Below are positions 1 through 8,180 of a DNA stretch of 64,000 bases, piece by piece; the first letter of the stretch is position 1; each line of letters begins with the position of its first letter. Where the stretch lies: NCBI RefSeq assembly GCF_001421015.2, contig NZ_CP013023.1, positions 4,147,501 through 4,211,500 on the forward strand. Reading direction: 5' to 3'. The translations under genes and the position numbers were made by a program. Below the pieces are notes generated by a model, which did not search any database, had not been told where the DNA came from, and saw nothing but the letters and a program-made list of their open reading frames with translations. The stretch is from Paenibacillus bovis. Its GTDB lineage: Bacteria > Bacillota > Bacilli > Paenibacillales > Paenibacillaceae.

Positions 1-235
1 GCCCGGCTGCAGCTGCCAGTGAAGAAGCAACGGTCGAATTGTTGGTAATCTGCTCCTTGATGCTCGCAGTCACACCATTCAGGCTGCTGGTCGCCGTATT
101 ATTCATTTCTTCATTAAGCTTTTGCTTGGCGAACTGGTAAGAAAGCACACTAATAAGTACCAGCACGATCAGCACAATCGGCAATAAGGTTGCGAGTGTG
201 CGCGCCTGGATACTTTTAAATTGAAAACGTCTCAC
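1..235 (-). CDS. Methyl-accepting chemotaxis protein, N-terminal part (cut by window edge)
   Basis: Only the first 78 residues are inside the window; the gene continues past position 1. The start chosen is a GTG at 235-233, with an AGGAG motif about 11 nt upstream. The product begins with a short basic stretch (RRFQFKSIQAR), then a hydrophobic membrane segment at about residues 13-32, then the start of an extracellular part rich in Asn, Thr and Ser. This is the layout of a transmembrane chemoreceptor or another sensor with an outside ligand domain. The signalling domain that would prove a chemoreceptor is not visible, so a sensor histidine kinase or diguanylate cyclase is also possible. Confidence 0.55.
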   Translation of the reverse strand, partial: MRRFQFKSIQARTLATLLPIVLIVLVLISVLSYQFAKQKLNEEMNNTATSSLNGVTASIKEQITNNSTVASSLAAAAG

Positions 236-404
236 GATAATCCTGTCTCCTCTATTATGTATTCAAATTAACCCCACAATCTATATATATATATCGGTTT
301 ACTGCTTCTATAACTTTAGAACTATATTCATACAATTATTGTTCATGCAATATTTGTGTTAAGAAAGTGTCTACAGGTTTTCTCACTTAAAAAAACTACA
401 CAAA

Positions 405-453
405 AAATACACGCTCTTTTCACCTGTGGTTCCGTGAAAAGAGCGTGTATTTA
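405..453 (-). terminator. Rho-independent terminator after tyrS
   Basis: A perfect 17-bp stem (ATACACGCTCTTTTCAC and its complement) closes a 10-nt loop. On the minus strand it is followed by a run of T residues, so it ends tyrS transcription. The stem is symmetrical enough to act on the plus strand as well. Confidence 0.85.
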
Positions 454-504
454 ATGTGCTAATTAGCAATATTTAATTAGGAATGCGTGTACTGTTTCAA
501 TAAA

Positions 505-1761
505 TCAGCTGGTTTTCAGTTTGGCAAATTTGCGTTTACCGACCTGTACGATATCTCCATCTGCGGGTGTGATCGTAGCATTCACGTCGTCGATTTTCTG
601 TTCGTTGATTTTGACAGCACCCTGCTGTACACTGCGTCTTGCTTCGCTCTTCGAAGAAGCAAAGCCCAGATGGCTGATCAGGTCGATCAAACCGATACTT
701 CCGTCTGTGAGCATACCTTGTTCCAGAGTTACTTCCTGAATATCATCCGGCAGTGCACGCTGCTGGAATACGGTAACAAAATGATTTTTCGCCGCTTCTG
801 CCGCTTCCTGGTTATGGTACATACGAACATAAGTATGAGCCAGATTCATTTTGGCATCACGGGGATGTACACTACCATCTTCCAATCCTTTGCGCAGTGC
901 AGCCAGATCCTCATTGGAAATGTCTGTAGTCAGCTCGTAGTATTTCACCATCAGTTCATCAGGGATACTCATTGCTTTACCGTAGATTTCATTTGGCTCT
1001 TCATCGATACCGATGTAGTTGCCCAGACTTTTACTCATCTTCTGCACGCCGTCCAGACCTTCGATCAGTGGCAGCATAATGGCTACCTGCTGCTCTTTGC
1101 CGTACTCTTTTTGCAGTGTACGACCCATCAGCAGATTGAACTTCTGATCCGTACCTCCCAGCTCGATATCACTTTCCAGTGCCACCGAGTCCATACCCTG
1201 CATCAGCGGGTAGAAAAATTCATGAATACTGATTGGCAGTCCACCCTGGAAACGTTTGGTAAAATCATCCCGTTCCATCATGCGTGCCACGGTAACTTTG
1301 GCAGCCAGGTTAACAACCTCTGCAAAGTTCATCGGACTCAGCCATTCCGAGTTGAAGTATACTTTGGTCTGCGCAGGATCAAGAATTTTGTTGATCTGCT
1401 TCTGATAAGTCTCTGCATTATGTTTGACCTGTTCTTCGGTAAGCTGTTTGCGTGTCTCGGATTTGCCGGTAGGGTCACCGATTCGTCCGGTAAAGTCGCC
1501 GATAATCAGCTGAACCATATGACCGAGTTGCTGGAACTGGCGCAGCTTTTGCAGTACAACGGTATGGCCTACATGAATATCAGGTGCAGAAGGATCAAGA
1601 CCCAGCTTCACCGTCAAAGGTTTACCGGTTGTCACGGATTTGATAATTTTGCGGCGTAGTTCATCCTCCGGTACAATCTCGGTTACGCCGCGCCGGATTA
1701 CGCTTAGCTGACGCTCCACTTCGGCTTGTTGATCTGGTGTTAATTCTTCCCATTTTGTCAT
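505..1761 (-). CDS. tyrS: Tyrosyl-tRNA synthetase (TyrZ/KMSKS type)
   Basis: Class I aminoacyl-tRNA synthetase that activates tyrosine with ATP and charges tRNA-Tyr in the cytoplasm. Near the N-terminus the HIGH-like motif reads PDIHVGHT. The second signature reads KMSKSLGNYIG, not the KFGKT form of the E. coli and B. stearothermophilus enzymes, which puts it in the TyrZ-like class. The C-terminal 65 residues have the look of an S4 RNA-binding domain (SKSEARRSVQQGAVKINEQK). The chosen ATG gives 418 residues, the usual family length. An in-frame ATG directly upstream (1764) is equally possible, and AAAGGAG lies 5-8 nt before the two. Expression is controlled by the T-box leader upstream. Confidence 0.95.
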   Translation of the reverse strand: MTKWEELTPDQQAEVERQLSVIRRGVTEIVPEDELRRKIIKSVTTGKPLTVKLGLDPSAPDIHVGHTVVLQKLRQFQQLGHMVQLIIGDFTGRIGDPTGKSETRKQLTEEQVKHNAETYQKQINKILDPAQTKVYFNSEWLSPMNFAEVVNLAAKVTVARMMERDDFTKRFQGGLPISIHEFFYPLMQGMDSVALESDIELGGTDQKFNLLMGRTLQKEYGKEQQVAIMLPLIEGLDGVQKMSKSLGNYIGIDEEPNEIYGKAMSIPDELMVKYYELTTDISNEDLAALRKGLEDGSVHPRDAKMNLAHTYVRMYHNQEAAEAAKNHFVTVFQQRALPDDIQEVTLEQGMLTDGSIGLIDLISHLGFASSKSEARRSVQQGAVKINEQKIDDVNATITPADGDIVQVGKRKFAKLKTS

Positions 1762-1850
1762 CATAATCGCTCCTTTAAGTTGCCTTCTTTTATCCTGATT
1801 CATCGGTTCCTGACAGGACGGACAGGCTTGCGATATCCTAAATGAATGCA

Positions 1851-2217
1851 AAAAAGACCTGTCCGCCCCTATAAAGGGACGAGCAGGTCTCGCGTTACCA
1901 CCCTAATTAGAATCTGATCTATTATTCATCTCTCGGCTGCTATCATGGCAGTACCGATTCTGAGAACAATCATTCATGATTCTCACTTCATTATTCATAA
2001 CGGAATATTCTATTCCGGTCCTGGCTTCTGTCTGCTCCCTACCCTGATCGGGGTTAGGTATACATTTTTCACCGGACGGCTCCAGACCTGTAATTCAAAG
2101 GAAGTCCTCTCCGGTTTGCACCAACCACCGGCTCTCTGATTCAGGATCATCTTCACTTCTACTGGGTGTCTTTCTCAGCCTTTGCCATATACAATTGTCT
2201 GATATTGCTGTAAAGAT
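1851..2217 (-). promoter_or_regulatory. T-box leader of tyrS (tyrosine type)
   Basis: The minus strand holds the T-box core AGGGTGGTAACGCGAG (1904-1889), followed by a terminator hairpin (arms around 1882-1890 and 1854-1862, loop side CCCTTTATAGGG) and a T-run at 1851-1856. Upstream is a stem I with the usual AGAGAGCCGGTGG and GGTGCAAACCGG segments (about 2137-2106). A TAC triplet at 2092-2090, in GAATTACAGG, is the likely tyrosine specifier. Uncharged tRNA-Tyr would favour the antiterminator and allow tyrS transcription. Confidence 0.9.
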
Positions 2218-2223
2218 ATTACG

Positions 2224-2252
2224 TTTATATCACACTCATACAGTCAAGTCAA
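2224..2252 (-). promoter_or_regulatory. SigmaA promoter of the tyrS leader
   Basis: TTGACT (2252-2247) and TATAAA (2229-2224) with a 17-nt spacer on the minus strand, placed just upstream of the T-box leader. Confidence 0.7.
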
Positions 2253-2304
2253 CGCTATAACTTCCGACTTTGTGCCTATCCGCTGCTTATCGGTCGTAAG
2301 AAAC

Positions 2305-2334
2305 TGATTGCACACTCATGTTTTATGCTATAAT
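2305..2334 (+). promoter_or_regulatory. Extended -10 promoter of the penicillin-binding protein gene
   Basis: TGCTATAAT at 2326-2334 is an extended -10 element. Possible -35 hexamers are TGATTG (2305-2310, 18-nt spacer) or TTGCAC (2308-2313, only 15 nt). It lies 27 nt upstream of the start codon. Confidence 0.6.
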
Positions 2335-2360
2335 AGTGGCTGGTAAAAGGGGGAAGAATC

Positions 2361-5300
2361 ATGGCTGAAAAGAAGGACATTCGTCCAACAAAAAAACCTG
2401 ACCGTTCCACCGGTACCCGCTCCCGGGGCCGCAGGATCTGGACAACCATCAAGTGGATCTTGATTGCAGGCTTTACCTTCTGCCTGTTCGCTGGTGGTAT
2501 TTTGCTGGGCTACGTCTCTTCCATTGTAAAAGATGAACCGGTACGTTCGCGTGCAGAAATTGTAAAGTCGATTGATGAAAATGCGGTAACCGGCTTTGCC
2601 TATTTTAGTGACGCTTCTCCAATAGGTCAGCTCAGAACCGAGGAAGACCGGAGACTTGTTACGTTTGACCAAATTCCGCAATCCGTTATCAATGCTATTA
2701 TATCCATAGAAGACAACCGGTTTTATGAACATATGGGTGTGGATATGAATGGTACACTTCGCGCTGTCAAACAGAAAGTGCTCAATGAGTCGGTTCAGAC
2801 AGGCGGCAGTACGCTCACCCAGCAGTTAGCGAGACGGGTATTTCTGAGTGCGGACAAAACCAATGACCGTAAAATCAAGGAAATGCTGTTGTCCATGAGA
2901 ATCGAGCGTTTCCTGACCAAAGATGAAATTTTAACAGCGTATCTGAATAAAATGCCTTTTGGTAAAGGCTCCAGTGGATACAATATTTTTGGTATCAAAG
3001 CAGCCGCCAAAGGAATCTTCGGGATTAATGATCTGAATGAAGTCAATATTGCAGAAGCTGCCTATATGGCGGGTCTACCCCAGCTTCCAAGTGCCTATTC
3101 TGCATTTAACAGCGGCGGCAGTTTTAACGAAGCCGGTTTTAATCGGGCTGTAGAGCGTCAGCAGCTCGTACTGAAGCGTATGAAGGATCTGGGTAAAATT
3201 ACCGATCAACAGTATCGCGAAGCACTGGATTTTGATATCAAAGGTGCTCTTGCCAAGCCGACAGCCAAAGCCTATTCTACGTATCCGTATCTGATGATGG
3301 AGACAGAGCGGCAGGGTGCACAGATTCTGCTGAAGCTGAATAACCCGGATCTGGATAAAGCCAAAGTTTCTTCCCAGGAATATAGTGAATTGCTGGAAGA
3401 ATCGCGGCAAAAGCTGCTTACCGGTGGCTACCGTGTGTATACGACGATCAACAAAACGGTCTATAACACCATGCATGAAATTGCAGCGGACAGCAGCAAT
3501 TTCTCACCTGACAGCAGCAGCAAAGGAAAAGAACAAACGGCAGCAATGATGATCAATCATAAAACCGGAGCGATTCTGGGCATGATTGAAGGTCGCAGCT
3601 TCCAGGAAGAACAGATGAACTATGCGACCCAGATGACACGGCAGCCTGGCTCCACCATGAAGCCTATTGCCGCCTATCTGCCCGGCCTGGATTCCGGAGC
3701 TGTGCAGCCGGCCAGTATTCTGGACGATGCGCCGCTCATTATGGAAAATGGCAGCAGGGGCTATCATATCCCGGGTAACGCCAATGGACGCTATCAGGGT
3801 CTAGTTACTGCACGTACAGCACTGAATGAATCGCTGAACCTGCCTGCCCTCAAAGTGTTCAACCAGAAAGTCGGCATCGCCAAAGCATGGGCATTTGCCA
3901 AAAAGCTCGGTATTACTACGATTACCCAGGATGATTATTCCGCTCAGACCGGCGTGCTCGGCGGTTTGAAATACGGAGTAACTGTCGAAGAGCTCACCAA
4001 TGCATATGGCTCTATTCCGAATAATGGTGTATTTAATGATGCTTATATGATCAGCAAAATTGTGGATCCGTATGGCAATGTAGTCTATCAGCATAAACCA
4101 GAACCAAAACGTGTCTATTCCAAGCAGACTGCCTATCTGATGACCGATATGCTGCGTACCGTTATCTCGGGTTCCGATGGTACAGGTCGTTCTCTGCAAA
4201 GCCTGTTCAACAAATACGGCAAAATTCCGATCGCCGGTAAAACAGGTTCTACCCAGAATTATGCGGACGTATGGTTTATGGGCTTTACGCCGGATGTAAC
4301 ACTTGGCGTATGGGCTGGTTATCGTGAGCCAGTCAATACACTGTCCGAAGACGGCAAGAAGCGTGCCCGTACACTCTGGGCAACGATTATGAACCGAGTA
4401 ACGGATAGCGATCCAGAGCTGTTCAAAACCGATTCCTTTACCAAACCGGATGGCATTGTTACCCAGACCGTATCGGGTTACAGCGGCAAGCTGCCGACCA
4501 GCGCTACACGGCGATCCGGCAAGCTCGTTACCGATATTTTCAATGCCAAGTTTGTACCCAAGGACTTTGACGATGGTGTATCCTATGCCAAATATATTAC
4601 CTATAACGGTGTCAATTATATTCCGCAGGACAGTACGCCGGATGATATGGTAAATCAGCGAACTGTCGTCAAGCGTGAGATGCCTATTTCACAGCTGATC
4701 AAGGATCTGCAAAATGCATTGTCCAAGTCATCTGGTACGAGATACTCATTGAGCCATTATTTGCCGGAAGATGCGGGTGCAGATGCGCCGACAGCTGTAG
4801 ATCCGCGCAGAGACGATGGCAGCGCGCCAGCAGCTCCGAGCAATGTACGTATCTCAATTAGCGGCGGCAGTGCCAGCATTACCTTTAACTCCAGCGGTTC
4901 GGCAGATGTAGTGGGCTATCGTCTCTATCGTTCCACTGGTGGCGGATCGTATCAATACCAGAAATCGATCCAGCTGGGCAGCAACTACTTCAGCTCCAGT
5001 GTACCGGGTGACGGTGCTTCATCCTTCTACGTTACTGCCGTGGATGTAGGCGGTCATGAATCGTCTTCCAGTGGTGCCGTGAGCTATAGCCCTGTACCTG
5101 TACAGGAAGAAGTCGTTCCGGATGATCAACCGATGGAAGGCAGTGAACTGGGTTCCGGCTCCGATGATGAAGAGCAGCAGGAAGAGAATGATACCGGCGC
5201 ACCGGATAGTCCTTCCTCGCTTAGCGTCAAGTCGGGCGGCTCGGGTATTGCCGATCTGACCTGGAGAGCTCCATCCAAAACAACGACAGGCTACAAGGTT

Positions 5301-5465
5301 TACTTTAGCCATTCGATCGGTGGCCCGTATAGCCTGATCGGGGATGTCAAAGATCCTGTATATCAATACAATACAGGATCGGCAATCAGAGGATTCTTCT
5401 ATGTGGTAGCTGTAAATGGCGACCAGTCCTCCAAGCCTACCTCTGCAGTAGCCTATAGAGAGTAG
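2361..5465 (+). CDS. Class A penicillin-binding protein (PBP1A family) with C-terminal fibronectin III repeats
   Basis: Bifunctional peptidoglycan synthase of 1034 residues: glycan polymerisation plus peptide cross-linking at the outer face of the membrane. Order of parts: short basic cytoplasmic tail, one membrane anchor at about residues 28-52, a glycosyltransferase 51 domain (catalytic Glu117 in EDNRFYEH, then GGSTLTQQLAR), and a transpeptidase domain with SxxK at Ser431-Lys434, SLN at 491-493 and KTG at 627-629. After about residue 770 come an Asp/Pro-rich linker and two fibronectin III-like modules separated by an acidic Glu/Asp stretch. GGGGG plus AAG lies 5-10 nt before the ATG. It stands alone between divergent tyrS and its own terminator. 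The C-terminal modules may bind wall polymers; that is inference. Confidence 0.95.
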   Translation: MAEKKDIRPTKKPDRSTGTRSRGRRIWTTIKWILIAGFTFCLFAGGILLGYVSSIVKDEPVRSRAEIVKSIDENAVTGFAYFSDASPIGQLRTEEDRRLVTFDQIPQSVINAIISIEDNRFYEHMGVDMNGTLRAVKQKVLNESVQTGGSTLTQQLARRVFLSADKTNDRKIKEMLLSMRIERFLTKDEILTAYLNKMPFGKGSSGYNIFGIKAAAKGIFGINDLNEVNIAEAAYMAGLPQLPSAYSAFNSGGSFNEAGFNRAVERQQLVLKRMKDLGKITDQQYREALDFDIKGALAKPTAKAYSTYPYLMMETERQGAQILLKLNNPDLDKAKVSSQEYSELLEESRQKLLTGGYRVYTTINKTVYNTMHEIAADSSNFSPDSSSKGKEQTAAMMINHKTGAILGMIEGRSFQEEQMNYATQMTRQPGSTMKPIAAYLPGLDSGAVQPASILDDAPLIMENGSRGYHIPGNANGRYQGLVTARTALNESLNLPALKVFNQKVGIAKAWAFAKKLGITTITQDDYSAQTGVLGGLKYGVTVEELTNAYGSIPNNGVFNDAYMISKIVDPYGNVVYQHKPEPKRVYSKQTAYLMTDMLRTVISGSDGTGRSLQSLFNKYGKIPIAGKTGSTQNYADVWFMGFTPDVTLGVWAGYREPVNTLSEDGKKRARTLWATIMNRVTDSDPELFKTDSFTKPDGIVTQTVSGYSGKLPTSATRRSGKLVTDIFNAKFVPKDFDDGVSYAKYITYNGVNYIPQDSTPDDMVNQRTVVKREMPISQLIKDLQNALSKSSGTRYSLSHYLPEDAGADAPTAVDPRRDDGSAPAAPSNVRISISGGSASITFNSSGSADVVGYRLYRSTGGGSYQYQKSIQLGSNYFSSSVPGDGASSFYVTAVDVGGHESSSSGAVSYSPVPVQEEVVPDDQPMEGSELGSGSDDEEQQEENDTGAPDSPSSLSVKSGGSGIADLTWRAPSKTTTGYKVYFSHSIGGPYSLIGDVKDPVYQYNTGSAIRGFFYVVAVNGDQSSKPTSAVAYRE

Positions 5466-5553
5466 TCAGAATGATAAATATAACCAGATACAAGATGGCT
5501 TCGCTGTATATACTGGTGTATTTTATAGAAGCATAAGCAACTTTGTTCTAAAT

Positions 5554-5606
5554 GAAAAGCGCATGACCTGGAAATCAGCAGATTCCGGGTTGTGCGCTTT
5601 TTTTGT
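5554..5606 (+). terminator. Terminator of the penicillin-binding protein gene
   Basis: Stem AAGCGCA...TGCGCTT with inner pairing of CCTGGAA and TTCCGGG, followed by eight T residues on the plus strand. Confidence 0.85.
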
Positions 5607-5614
5607 TAGTATAT

Positions 5615-5642
5615 ACTGCTAACTGCTAACTGCTAACTGCTT
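5615..5642. repeat. 7-bp tandem repeat, four copies
   Basis: Four consecutive copies of ACTGCTA, the last with one change (ACTGCTT), in the spacer between two terminators. No function is evident. Confidence 0.8.
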
Positions 5643-5681
5643 GTATGGCGATCACTCTAGTGCTGCAACTCCAATAAAATA

Positions 5682-5719
5682 CAAAAACCTCCTGCTCTCA
5701 ATAGAGACAGGAGGTTTGA
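5682..5719 (-). terminator. Terminator of ccpA
   Basis: AAACCTCCTG and CAGGAGGTTT form a 10-bp stem. On the minus strand it is followed by TTTTTGT. It lies 31 nt after the ccpA stop. Confidence 0.85.
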
Positions 5720-5749
5720 TTTATCTTAATCAGGTGTATAATGGCAAAA

Positions 5750-6754
5750 TTAACGCTGATTTACGGACAGACGCAGAATGGTCTCATGAGGCAGGATAAC
5801 GCGAGGATTGTCCACGTTTTCCTTTTTCATCAGCTTGGTTAGCAGACGCATAGCTACTGCACCCAGATCGTACATCGGCTGCGCAACCGTTGTCAGCTGC
5901 GGACGTACCATGGATGCCATACGAATATTATCGACAGAAATGACAGAGAAATCATCTGGCACTTTTAGTCCCTCATCCTGGATACTGTGAATAGCACCAA
6001 TCGCCATTTCATCAGTTGCCGCGAAAATAGCTGTCGGACGTTTTTTGAGCCCGATAAAGTACTTCATCGCTTCTACGCCGGACTCGTAACGATAGTTGCC
6101 GATACGTACCCAGTCTTCTTTGTATTCGATATTAGCGGCTTCCAGTGCTTTTTTGTATCCCTGGAAACGGGCATAACCATTCGCCGGGTCTTGCAGTGTG
6201 CCGCTGATCATCGCGATATCACGATGTCCGTGACGGATCAGTGTATTTACTGCATCAAATGCAGCCTGTTCATGATCGATATCAACCGAAGGAATAATAC
6301 CTTCTTCGTCGCGTGTTGCACACAGTACGATAGGTACCGCAGCAGTCTGGAATGCCTGCAGATGATCTTCGGTTACGGTTCCACCCATGAACAGCAGACC
6401 ATCCACCTGTTTCTCCAACAGAGTGTTCACAACGCGAATCTCTTTTTCTTTTTTCTTATCCGCATTACATAGGATAATATTATAATGGTACATATTGGCG
6501 ATATCCTCGATACCACGAGCGATTTCGGCAAAGATTGAATTTGAAATATCGGGGATAACAACACCTACGGTTGTTGTTTTCTTGCTTGCCAATCCACGCG
6601 CTACGGCATTCGGGCGATAACCCAGACGTTCAATCGCTTCATAGACCTTTTTGCGGGTCTGTGGTTTGACGTTGGGATTATTATTTACTACCCGGGATAC
6701 GGTAGCCATGGATACGCCAGCTTCGCGTGCTACATCGTAAATAGTTACTGTCAC
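5750..6754 (-). CDS. ccpA: Catabolite control protein A, LacI family regulator
   Basis: Global regulator of carbon metabolism. With Ser-phosphorylated HPr as partner it binds cre sites and represses or activates sugar genes. The N-terminal helix-turn-helix reads [20 protein letters not shown], followed by the hinge sequence [13 protein letters not shown] and a periplasmic-binding-protein-like effector domain. With the GTG start at 6754, which has GGAGAG 7 nt upstream, the protein is 334 residues, the same as B. subtilis CcpA. A longer reading from TTG at 6775 is unlikely. The neighbour ytxJ also sits near ccpA in B. subtilis. The EIICBA/EI genes that feed its phosphorylation signal are 1.4 kb away. 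Confidence 0.95.
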   Translation of the reverse strand: MTVTIYDVAREAGVSMATVSRVVNNNPNVKPQTRKKVYEAIERLGYRPNAVARGLASKKTTTVGVVIPDISNSIFAEIARGIEDIANMYHYNIILCNADKKKEKEIRVVNTLLEKQVDGLLFMGGTVTEDHLQAFQTAAVPIVLCATRDEEGIIPSVDIDHEQAAFDAVNTLIRHGHRDIAMISGTLQDPANGYARFQGYKKALEAANIEYKEDWVRIGNYRYESGVEAMKYFIGLKKRPTAIFAATDEMAIGAIHSIQDEGLKVPDDFSVISVDNIRMASMVRPQLTTVAQPMYDLGAVAMRLLTKLMKKENVDNPRVILPHETILRLSVNQR

Positions 6755-6870
6755 GTGCCTTCTCTCCATTACCAATAAATTTTCGTTACATTTTCAACAT
6801 TTTTCTTAATTTTTCAATTACGTTCATGATACGATAAAACACTATGGTATGCAATCATATGAAATGATGC

Positions 6871-7212
6871 TCAGGATAGTGCCTCACGTAATGCGCTTGA
6901 AGTAATACGGGAATGCGATGTATTCCATACCGGTTCTCCGTTTTTGATCAATATAGCCTGTGGCGATTCATGCTTGAGATCCAGTTTCTCTGCTGCCGCA
7001 TTGGAAACATCACGATTCTCTACTACATAAATCAATCCGTAATCTACCTCTTCGCTCGGACTGCCACCAAGGTAAGATTGAAATTCACTATATGCGCCTG
7101 CACTAATCGGACAACGGGTACTATGTTTAAATACGAGAAGTGGTCTCTCTGCAGTGTGGTCGAGAGCTTCTTGTAATTGGTCGATCGTTGTCAGTTGATT
7201 TACATTTGTCAT
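6871..7212 (-). CDS. ytxJ: YtxJ/BrxC-type monothiol bacilliredoxin
   Basis: Small cytoplasmic protein (113 residues) of the YtxJ family (DUF2847). Members have a thioredoxin-like fold and are thought to remove bacillithiol from oxidised proteins. The active-site cysteine is Cys34 in the motif TRCPIS; there is no second cysteine in a CXXC arrangement, which matches the family. The start at 7212 has AGGGGA about 10 nt upstream. A reading from the ATG 9 nt earlier would put the ribosome site too close. It is 116 nt upstream of ccpA in the same direction, as in the B. subtilis ytxGHJ region, although ytxG and ytxH are missing here. Confidence 0.85.
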   Translation of the reverse strand: MTNVNQLTTIDQLQEALDHTAERPLLVFKHSTRCPISAGAYSEFQSYLGGSPSEEVDYGLIYVVENRDVSNAAAEKLDLKHESPQAILIKNGEPVWNTSHSRITSSALREALS

Positions 7213-7473
7213 TATCCACACATCCCCTTTTTTGCTATCCAGAATGTAAGAACGTTTTCATGATTAACTATCATAAGTATCTTACCAAAAAACGGCCGAA
7301 AAATCTATTTTTTTGTCATTGTTACCGCTTTTTTCGGCTTCTACGCTTGAAAGTTACTTTCATGAACATTCTCATTTCAATTTCATGGAATATACAATTA
7401 TAAGCAATTATATCTATTTATCCTTAACATCAGGTCCCTGAAACAATAAAACAACTTTTATTTACACTACTTT

Positions 7474-7502
7474 TTGATTGCTTTTTGTTATTTTGCTACA
7501 AT
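7474..7502 (+). promoter_or_regulatory. SigmaA promoter of the PfpI-family gene
   Basis: TTGATT (7474-7479), a 17-nt spacer and TACAAT (7497-7502), with TGC just before the -10 (extended -10). It lies 80 nt upstream of the start codon, in the 370-nt spacer between the divergent ytxJ and pfpI-like genes. I see nothing else in that spacer. Confidence 0.7.
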
Positions 7503-7582
7503 ATAGCCCATAGCAGCAGATTAATGGACTGAATCAGGCTATTATTTTTAATCCAATACCAATTGGTAAAGAAAGGAAGTTC

Positions 7583-8110
7583 ATGATGAGATTAGCAGGC
7601 AAAAAGGTTATTGCTCTGGTTGATGAAGAATTTGAAGATCTGGAATTATGGGTTCCGGTATATCGTGTGCGCGAAGAAGGAGCTGAAGTTCATCTCGCCG
7701 GTGCGGAAAAAGGCAAAAAGTATATCGGTAAATATGGTGTACCTGCCGAAGCGGAATACAGCTTTGATGAACTGGATAGCGCCGATTATGATGGTATACT
7801 CGTTCCCGGAGGATGGGCGCCGGACAAACTCCGCCGTTATCCCAAAGTACTTGAACTGGTGCGCGAGATGCATGAAGCACGCAAGCCGATCGGTCAGATC
7901 TGCCATGCAGGCTGGGTATTGATCTCGGCGAAGATTCTTCAGGGTGTAACCGTTACCTCTACACCGGGTATTCGTGATGATATGGAGAATGCCGGAGCTA
8001 TCTGGAAAGACGAAGCAGTAGTCGTTGATGGACATATTATCTCGGCGCGTCGGCCGCCGGATCTGCCTCCTTATGGCAAAGCATTCTGCGATGCACTTGC
8101 AGGTGAATAA
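7583..8110 (+). CDS. PfpI/DJ-1 family protein (class I glutamine amidotransferase-like)
   Basis: Cytoplasmic protein of 175 residues from the DJ-1/PfpI/YraA group, whose members act as stress proteins, deglycases or proteases. The nucleophile elbow is seen at Cys107-His108 in GQICHAGW. The conserved acidic residue lies in EEFEDLEL near residue 17, and VPGGWAPDKLRRYP is the usual glycine-rich loop. AAAGGAAG lies 5 nt before the first ATG; the second ATG (7586) is also possible. It is a single gene with its own promoter and terminator. The exact activity cannot be told from sequence. Confidence 0.85.
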   Translation: MMRLAGKKVIALVDEEFEDLELWVPVYRVREEGAEVHLAGAEKGKKYIGKYGVPAEAEYSFDELDSADYDGILVPGGWAPDKLRRYPKVLELVREMHEARKPIGQICHAGWVLISAKILQGVTVTSTPGIRDDMENAGAIWKDEAVVVDGHIISARRPPDLPPYGKAFCDALAGE

Positions 8111-8124
8111 GCGTCTTTAGACAC

Positions 8125-8160
8125 AAATAACCGCTCCTGTATGGGAGCGGTTATTTATTT
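8125..8160. terminator. Bidirectional terminator between pfpI-like gene and ptsI
   Basis: AAATAACCGCTCC pairs with GGAGCGGTTATTT around a 5-6-nt loop and is followed by TATTT on the plus strand and by TTTG on the minus strand. It can serve both converging genes. Confidence 0.75.
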
Positions 8161-8180
8161 TATATATTATTGCAATACTA

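Noticed and set aside
487..1659. Open plus-strand frame of 390 codons across tyrS
   Set aside because: Antisense to a clear synthetase gene; rich in Cys, His and Phe with no domain; no ribosome site.
5615..5642. Start of a CRISPR or satellite array
   Set aside because: Units are 7 bp, only four copies, no spacers.
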